From positions 1-64,000 of the forward strand of contig NZ_FMCV01000009.1 of NCBI RefSeq assembly GCF_900091565.1: 64,000 nt of DNA, written 5' to 3'. The translations under genes and the position numbers were made by a program. Source of the DNA: Micromonospora marina (lineage in GTDB: Bacteria; Actinomycetota; Actinomycetes; Mycobacteriales; Micromonosporaceae). The stretch's first letter is position 1, and each line of letters begins with the position of its first letter. Shown here piece after piece: positions 60,014 to 64,000 of the stretch. Below the pieces are notes generated by a model that worked only from the letters and a program-made list of their open reading frames with translations, made no database searches and was not told where the DNA came from.

Positions 60014-61011
60014 CGGTGGCCGGCCCTCTTCAGCGGCTCCCACCAGGCCCGGTTGTCCCGGTACCAGCGGACCGTGTCGGCCAGGCCCCGGTCGAGGTCG
60101 ATGCTCGGCGCGTACCCCAGCTCGCTGCTGATCTTGCTGATGTCCAGCGAGTAGCGGCGGTCGTGGCCCTTGCGGTCGGTGACCGGCACGACCCGGTCCC
60201 AGCCGGCCCCGCACGCCGCCAGGAGCCGCTCGGTGAGCTGCCGGTTGGTCAGCTCTGTGCCGCCGCCGATGTGGTAGACCTCGCCGGCCCGCCCCTTCTC
60301 CTGCACCATCGCCACGCCCCGGCAGTGGTCGTGCACGTGCAGCCAGTCCCGGACGTTGCCGCCGTCGCCGTAGAGCGGCACGGTGCCGCCGTCGAGCAGG
60401 TTGGTCACGAACAGCGGCACGACCTTCTCCGGGAACTGGTACGGCCCGTAGTTGTTGGAGCAGCGGGTCACCACGACGTCCAGGCCGTGGGTGCGGTGGT
60501 AGGACAACGCCAGCAGGTCCGACCCGGCCTTCGAGGCCGAGTACGGCGAGTTCGGCGCCAGCGGCCAGCTCTCCGTCCACGAGCCGGAGTCGATCGAGCC
60601 GTACACCTCGTCGGTGGAGACGTGCACGAACCGGCGCACGCCGTGCCGCAGCGCGGCGTCCAGCAGCGTCTGGGTGCCGAGCACGTTCGTGGTGACGAAG
60701 GGGGCGGCGCCGGTGATCGAACGGTCCACGTGCGACTCGGCGGCGAAGTGGACGATCACGTCGTGCCCGGGCACCACGTCGCCGACCAGGACCGGGTCGC
60801 AGATGTCGCCGCGGACGAGGCGCAGCCGGGGATCGTCGCGCACCGGCGCGAGGTTCGCGAGGTTGCCGGAGTAGGTCAGCTTGTCCAGCACGGTGAGCGC
60901 GGCGGGGCCCTCGACCGGCACCCCGGCCGCGTCGCCGCCGGGCGCGCCCAGCAGCATCCGCACGTACTCCGACCCGATGAAGCCGGCGCCGCCGGTGACG
61001 AGCATCCTCAC
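60010..61011 (-). CDS. rmlB: dTDP-glucose 4,6-dehydratase
   Basis: 333 residues. NAD-binding LVTGGAGFIGSEYVRMLL, HFAAESHVDRSITG, FVHVSTDEVYGSIDSG, and YSASKAGSDLLALSYHRT (YxxxK) with SNNYGPYQFPEKVVPLF. Second enzyme of dTDP-rhamnose synthesis. Divergent from rmlA with an 86-bp gap that must hold both promoters. Confidence 0.95.
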   Translation of the reverse strand: MRMLVTGGAGFIGSEYVRMLLGAPGGDAAGVPVEGPAALTVLDKLTYSGNLANLAPVRDDPRLRLVRGDICDPVLVGDVVPGHDVIVHFAAESHVDRSITGAAPFVTTNVLGTQTLLDAALRHGVRRFVHVSTDEVYGSIDSGSWTESWPLAPNSPYSASKAGSDLLALSYHRTHGLDVVVTRCSNNYGPYQFPEKVVPLFVTNLLDGGTVPLYGDGGNVRDWLHVHDHCRGVAMVQEKGRAGEVYHIGGGTELTNRQLTERLLAACGAGWDRVVPVTDRKGHDRRYSLDISKISSELGYAPSIDLDRGLADTVRWYRDNRAWWEPLKRAGHR

Positions 61012-61097
61012 GGATCGTGGAGTCTACGCCGTACCGGCAGGCCGGGCGGGACGTCGACGGGCCACGGGGGCGGCGGCGCCGCGGGTAGTCTCCGCGG

Positions 61098-61985
61098 GTG
61101 CGTGGAATCCTTCTCGCCGGTGGCACCGGATCCCGGCTCTGGCCGATCACCCGGGCCGTCTCCAAGCAGCTCATGCCGGTGTTCGACAAGCCGATGGTCT
61201 ACTATCCGCTCTCCACTCTGATGATGGCCGGGGTACGGGAGATCCTGGTGGTGACCACGCCGGAGGACCGCGCCCAGTTCGAGCGGCTGCTGGGCGACGG
61301 CAGCCAGTGGGGGCTGCGCCTGGCGTACACCGAGCAGCCCCGCCCGGAGGGCATCGCGCAGGCGTTCCTGCTCGGCGCCGACTTCATCGGCGACGAGTCG
61401 GTGGCGCTGATCCTCGGCGACAACATCTTCCACGGTGTCGGGCTCGGCCGGCAGCTCGCCCAGCACGGCGAGCCGGACGGCGGGCGGGTCTTCGCGTACC
61501 CGGTCGCCAACCCGCAGGACTACGGCGTGGTCGAGTTCGACGACGCCGGCCGGGTGCTGTCGATCGAGGAGAAGCCGGCCCGCCCCCGCTCCCGGTACGC
61601 GGTGCCGGGCCTCTACTTCTACGACAACCGGGTGGTCGACATCGCCCGCAAGCTGACCCCGAGCGCCCGGGGCGAGCTGGAGATCACCGCTATCAACGAG
61701 ACGTACCGGGCGTGGGGCGACCTGATGGTGACGCTGCTCGACCGGGGCACCGCGTGGCTGGACACCGGCACGTTCACGTCGATGATGCAGGCCGCCGAGT
61801 TCGTCCGGGTGATCGAGGAACGCCAGGGCATGAAGATCGGCTGCGTCGAGGAGGTCGCCTGGCGGTCCGGGCTGATCGACGACGAGCGGCTGCGGATGCT
61901 GGCCCACCCGCTGGCCCGCAGCGGTTACGGGGAATACCTGCTGGGCCTGCTGGCCGAGCGGTCCGGCTCGGGGAGCGCGGCGTGA
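61098..61985 (+). CDS. rmlA: Glucose-1-phosphate thymidylyltransferase
   Basis: 295 residues from GTG 61098. [24 protein letters not shown] is the nucleotidyltransferase signature, then [52 protein letters not shown] and [17 protein letters not shown]. First step of the pathway (glucose-1-P + dTTP). rmlC starts inside its stop (GTGA, 61982-61985). Confidence 0.95.
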   Translation: MRGILLAGGTGSRLWPITRAVSKQLMPVFDKPMVYYPLSTLMMAGVREILVVTTPEDRAQFERLLGDGSQWGLRLAYTEQPRPEGIAQAFLLGADFIGDESVALILGDNIFHGVGLGRQLAQHGEPDGGRVFAYPVANPQDYGVVEFDDAGRVLSIEEKPARPRSRYAVPGLYFYDNRVVDIARKLTPSARGELEITAINETYRAWGDLMVTLLDRGTAWLDTGTFTSMMQAAEFVRVIEERQGMKIGCVEEVAWRSGLIDDERLRMLAHPLARSGYGEYLLGLLAERSGSGSAA

Positions 61986-62590
61986 AGATCCGTCCGCTGA
62001 GCATCGAGGGCGCCTGGGAGGTGACCCCGCGTCAGCACGGCGACCCGCGGGGTCTGTTCCTGGAGTGGTACCGCTTCGACCGGCTCGCCGAGGCGGTCGG
62101 GCATCCGTTGCGGCTCGCGCAGGCCAACCTGTCCGTCTCCGCGCGGGACGTGGTGCGCGGCATCCACTTCGCCGACGTACCGCCCGGCCAGGCCAAGTAC
62201 GTCACCTGCGTACGCGGGGCGGTGCTGGACGTGGTGGTGGACGTGCGGGCGGGCTCGCCGACGTACGGCCGGTGGGAGGCGGTACGCCTCGACGACACCG
62301 ACCGGCGGGCCGTCTACCTGGCTGAGGGCCTGGGGCACGGGTTCTGCGCGCTGACCGACGACGCGACGCTCAGCTACCTCTGCTCCGCCACGTACAACCC
62401 GGCGGCCGAGCACACTGTGCATCCGCTCGACCCGGACCTCGGGATCGACTGGCCGGCGGCGACGCCGCTGCTGTCCGAGCGGGACGCGGCGGCACCGCTC
62501 CTGGCGCAGGCGCGCGCGGCGGGGCTGCTGCCCGGCTACGACGCCTGCCGCTCCTTCACGGAGGCGTCGGCCACGCGGCCGTCACTCTGA
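61982..62590 (+). CDS. rmlC: dTDP-4-dehydrorhamnose 3,5-epimerase
   Basis: 202 residues, cupin. [50 protein letters not shown] (catalytic His), [37 protein letters not shown]. Third step. Its 3' end overlaps the Wzz-like gene by 55 bp on the opposite strand. Slight odd point: the C-terminal extension [15 protein letters not shown] is longer than in many RmlC. Confidence 0.93.
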   Translation: MKIRPLSIEGAWEVTPRQHGDPRGLFLEWYRFDRLAEAVGHPLRLAQANLSVSARDVVRGIHFADVPPGQAKYVTCVRGAVLDVVVDVRAGSPTYGRWEAVRLDDTDRRAVYLAEGLGHGFCALTDDATLSYLCSATYNPAAEHTVHPLDPDLGIDWPAATPLLSERDAAAPLLAQARAAGLLPGYDACRSFTEASATRPSL

Positions 62591-63336
62591 CCCGGCACCC
62601 CGGCCGGGCCACCGGCCGCTGCGCCCGAGGCCGCCGTGTCCGAGGCCGCCGTGTCCGGAGCAGGCGGACGGCGGCGGGCCACTGTGGCCCAGAGCGTCCG
62701 CACGTCAGCGCTCACCGGAGTGCCGGCCCGGCGGTAGCCGAGCACCAGGGCGATGCCGGCCCCGACTGCGAGGCCGCCGAGCGCGCCGCCGACGGCGTAC
62801 CACTGCCACCGCACCGGCTCGGGACGCGGCGGCGGCGCGGCGGCCCGGACCACCGCGACGTGGGCCTTGAGCCCCAGCCCGGCGGGCGGCAGGTCGCGTC
62901 CGGCGATCCGTTGCAGTTCGGCGGCGAGCGCGGCGGCGATCGCCGCGGCGGTGGCGGCGGACCGGTCGGTGACCGCCACGTCGATCGCCATGGTGTCCAC
63001 CGTGGACGACGCGACGACGCGGCCGGCCAGGTCGTCGGTGGTGTACGGCAGTCCGAGCGAGTCGATCACCGGGCGGGTCAGCCGGGGAGTGTTCATCATC
63101 GTGGCGTACGTCTTCACCCGCCGCTGCATCAGCCGGCCCGCCTCGTCGGCCGACGGGCGGGGCTGGGGTGCCGCCGACTTCTCGGCGGCGAACGTGACGA
63201 CCATCTGGGTCTCGGCCCGGTAGACCGGCGGCCGGCGTTCGGCGAGGACCCCGGTGAACGCGCCGCACAGCAGCGTCGACGCCAGCACGATCGGCCACCG
63301 CCTGCCGATCGTGTCGCGGAAGTGGGCGAGGTCCAC
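62536..63336 (-). CDS. Wzz/YveK-type chain-length determinant protein
   Basis: 266 residues. N-terminal cytoplasmic start FRDTIGRRWPIVLASTLLCGAFTGVLA (first helix), extracytoplasmic segment with PPVYRAETQMVVTF, helical region, second helix WYAVGGALGGLAVGAGIALVLGYR after a Pro-rich PEPVRWQW stretch, then an Ala/Thr tail. Typical of two-helix polysaccharide co-polymerases (no kinase domain). Likely regulates length of the polymer built by the neighbouring genes. Confidence 0.82.
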   Translation of the reverse strand: MDLAHFRDTIGRRWPIVLASTLLCGAFTGVLAERRPPVYRAETQMVVTFAAEKSAAPQPRPSADEAGRLMQRRVKTYATMMNTPRLTRPVIDSLGLPYTTDDLAGRVVASSTVDTMAIDVAVTDRSAATAAAIAAALAAELQRIAGRDLPPAGLGLKAHVAVVRAAAPPPRPEPVRWQWYAVGGALGGLAVGAGIALVLGYRRAGTPVSADVRTLWATVARRRPPAPDTAASDTAASGAAAGGPAGVPGQSDGRVADASVKERQAS

Positions 63337-63470
63337 GACGCGTCACCCTACCGGCGGCGGGGTGCCGCGGGCGTACCCACCCGCCGGGTCCATTGCGCGG
63401 TGCCGCCCATGTCGGGTAGAACAGGCCCGCACACATCCGCGCATCTTGGGGGAAGACGAGTGGATTCCGC

Positions 63471-64000
63471 GTGGCCGGCTCGCGGCCGGCGCCGTCGCCT
63501 GGGCGCCGGGTGTTAGGCCGGGTCCGGCGGTTCGTCTCCCCCGAGCGTCTCCATCTGGTCGCCCTGGGCCTGACCGGGCTCGCCGCGCTGGTGTCGGTGA
63601 CGCTGCCCGCTGCCGAACGCGGCGAACTCGCGGCGAACATGGTGAGCGCCACCGTGGGGGCGGCACTCGGCGGCCTGTCCGCGGACACGTTCCTGCTGTC
63701 CCGGCCGGCCGGCTGGATCATGTCGCGGGGTCGGCTGTGGATCGCCGGTATCCTCACCGCCTCGCTCGGCCTGACCGCGCTGGCCGCCGCGCTGCTGACC
63801 ACGCTGGCCGGGCTGGGCAGCCACCTCGTGGGCATCGGGGCGGGCTGCGCGCTCACCGTCTTCAACACGGCCGCCTCGCTCGGCCTGCGCCTGAAGCGGT
63901 TCTGGTTCGTCTACACCATGCGGGCGCTCGGCGGCGGGGTGCTGGTGGCCGGGTACGGGCTGCTGTGGCTGGGCCACCGGCTCGACGGTGGCCTGTGGAG
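63471..64000 (+). CDS. Polytopic membrane protein, 3' truncated by the window
   Basis: At least 176 residues, open to the window end. From about 14: RVLGRVRRFVSPERLHLVALGL, then helices (LTGLAALVSVTLPAAER; VSATVGAALGGLSADTFLLS; WIAGILTASLGLTALAAALLTTLAGLG; AGCALTVFNTAASLGLRL; LGGGVLVAGYGLLWLGH). Probably a flippase or other integral component of the polysaccharide locus, but no family-defining motif is visible in this part. Start is uncertain: GTG 63471 and GTG 63510 are in frame. The best ribosome site (GGGGGAAG) precedes GTG 63460, which is in another frame and stops after 18 codons. Confidence 0.6.
   Translation, partial: MAGSRPAPSPGRRVLGRVRRFVSPERLHLVALGLTGLAALVSVTLPAAERGELAANMVSATVGAALGGLSADTFLLSRPAGWIMSRGRLWIAGILTASLGLTALAAALLTTLAGLGSHLVGIGAGCALTVFNTAASLGLRLKRFWFVYTMRALGGGVLVAGYGLLWLGHRLDGGLW

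Noticed and set aside
1..64000. CRISPR arrays, rRNA genes, prophage structural genes
   Set aside because: No regularly spaced short repeats, no rRNA sequence and no capsid or tail proteins were seen.

Overview
The window is high-GC DNA (roughly 70 % or more) with GTG starts, 4-bp ATGA/GTGA gene overlaps, an AICE-type integrative element, a CbiMNQO operon behind a Nur-like box, LytR-CpsA-Psr and L,D-transpeptidase wall genes, and dTDP-rhamnose genes. This fits an actinomycete, most likely of the Micromonosporaceae. That placement is inferred from gene content and style; no marker gene proves it.

Region 1 (1-2,561) is an insertion-sequence graveyard. The tail of one ISAs1-family element abuts an IS5-like transposase fragment, followed by a second, frameshifted ISAs1 copy. 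Region 2 (2,629-26,475) is a polymorphic-toxin locus on the minus strand. An FG-GAP protein, a LamG protein and a 2,256-residue Rhs/YD-repeat protein lie in order. The Rhs protein ends in a Hint domain and a C-terminal toxin and is followed by an immunity gene. Further downstream are two displaced toxin cassettes: one Hint-toxin with a 1-bp deletion plus a SUKH immunity gene, and one HYD1-type ADP-ribosyltransferase toxin plus a small immunity candidate. A 7-kb AICE (3,455-10,578: Nudix, XRE regulator, small Cys-motif protein, Int, Xis, Rep, TraB-like translocase, small regulatory protein, GntR regulator) sits between the two displaced cassettes.

Region 3 (27,278-30,236) holds an acyltransferase, a disulfide oxidoreductase and a methyltransferase. 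Region 4 (30,407-36,467) is an island flanked by a 58-bp repeat of the 3' half of tRNA-Lys. It carries a chain of overlapping genes: a 54-aa ORF, a small CxxC protein, a radical SAM/SPASM enzyme and a 60-aa precursor peptide with repeated FDxRPxWDN motifs. A pentapeptide-repeat protein and a P-loop kinase follow. This looks like a cyclophane (AmcA/AmcB-type) RiPP pathway and is the most interesting system in the window. A divergent XRE regulator and a flavoprotein complete the island. A second complete tRNA-Lys at 39,040 and a broken copy of the kinase start show that this tRNA locus has been rearranged more than once.

Region 5 (39,301-54,978) is chromosomal backbone: two L,D-transpeptidases, tRNA-His, oligoribonuclease, a mannosyltransferase-like protein, a copper/thiol-redox cluster (YcnI, CopCD; sigma factor, MauE/DoxX, DsbA-like), an ECF metal-uptake operon with a Nur-like operator (so perhaps nickel), a Bcp peroxiredoxin, tRNA-Leu and a GNAT. 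Region 6 (55,097-64,000) is envelope-polysaccharide biosynthesis: an expansin-like protein, LCP ligase, initiating sugar transferase, RmlA/B/C/D, a Wzz-like protein and the start of a polytopic membrane protein that runs off the window.
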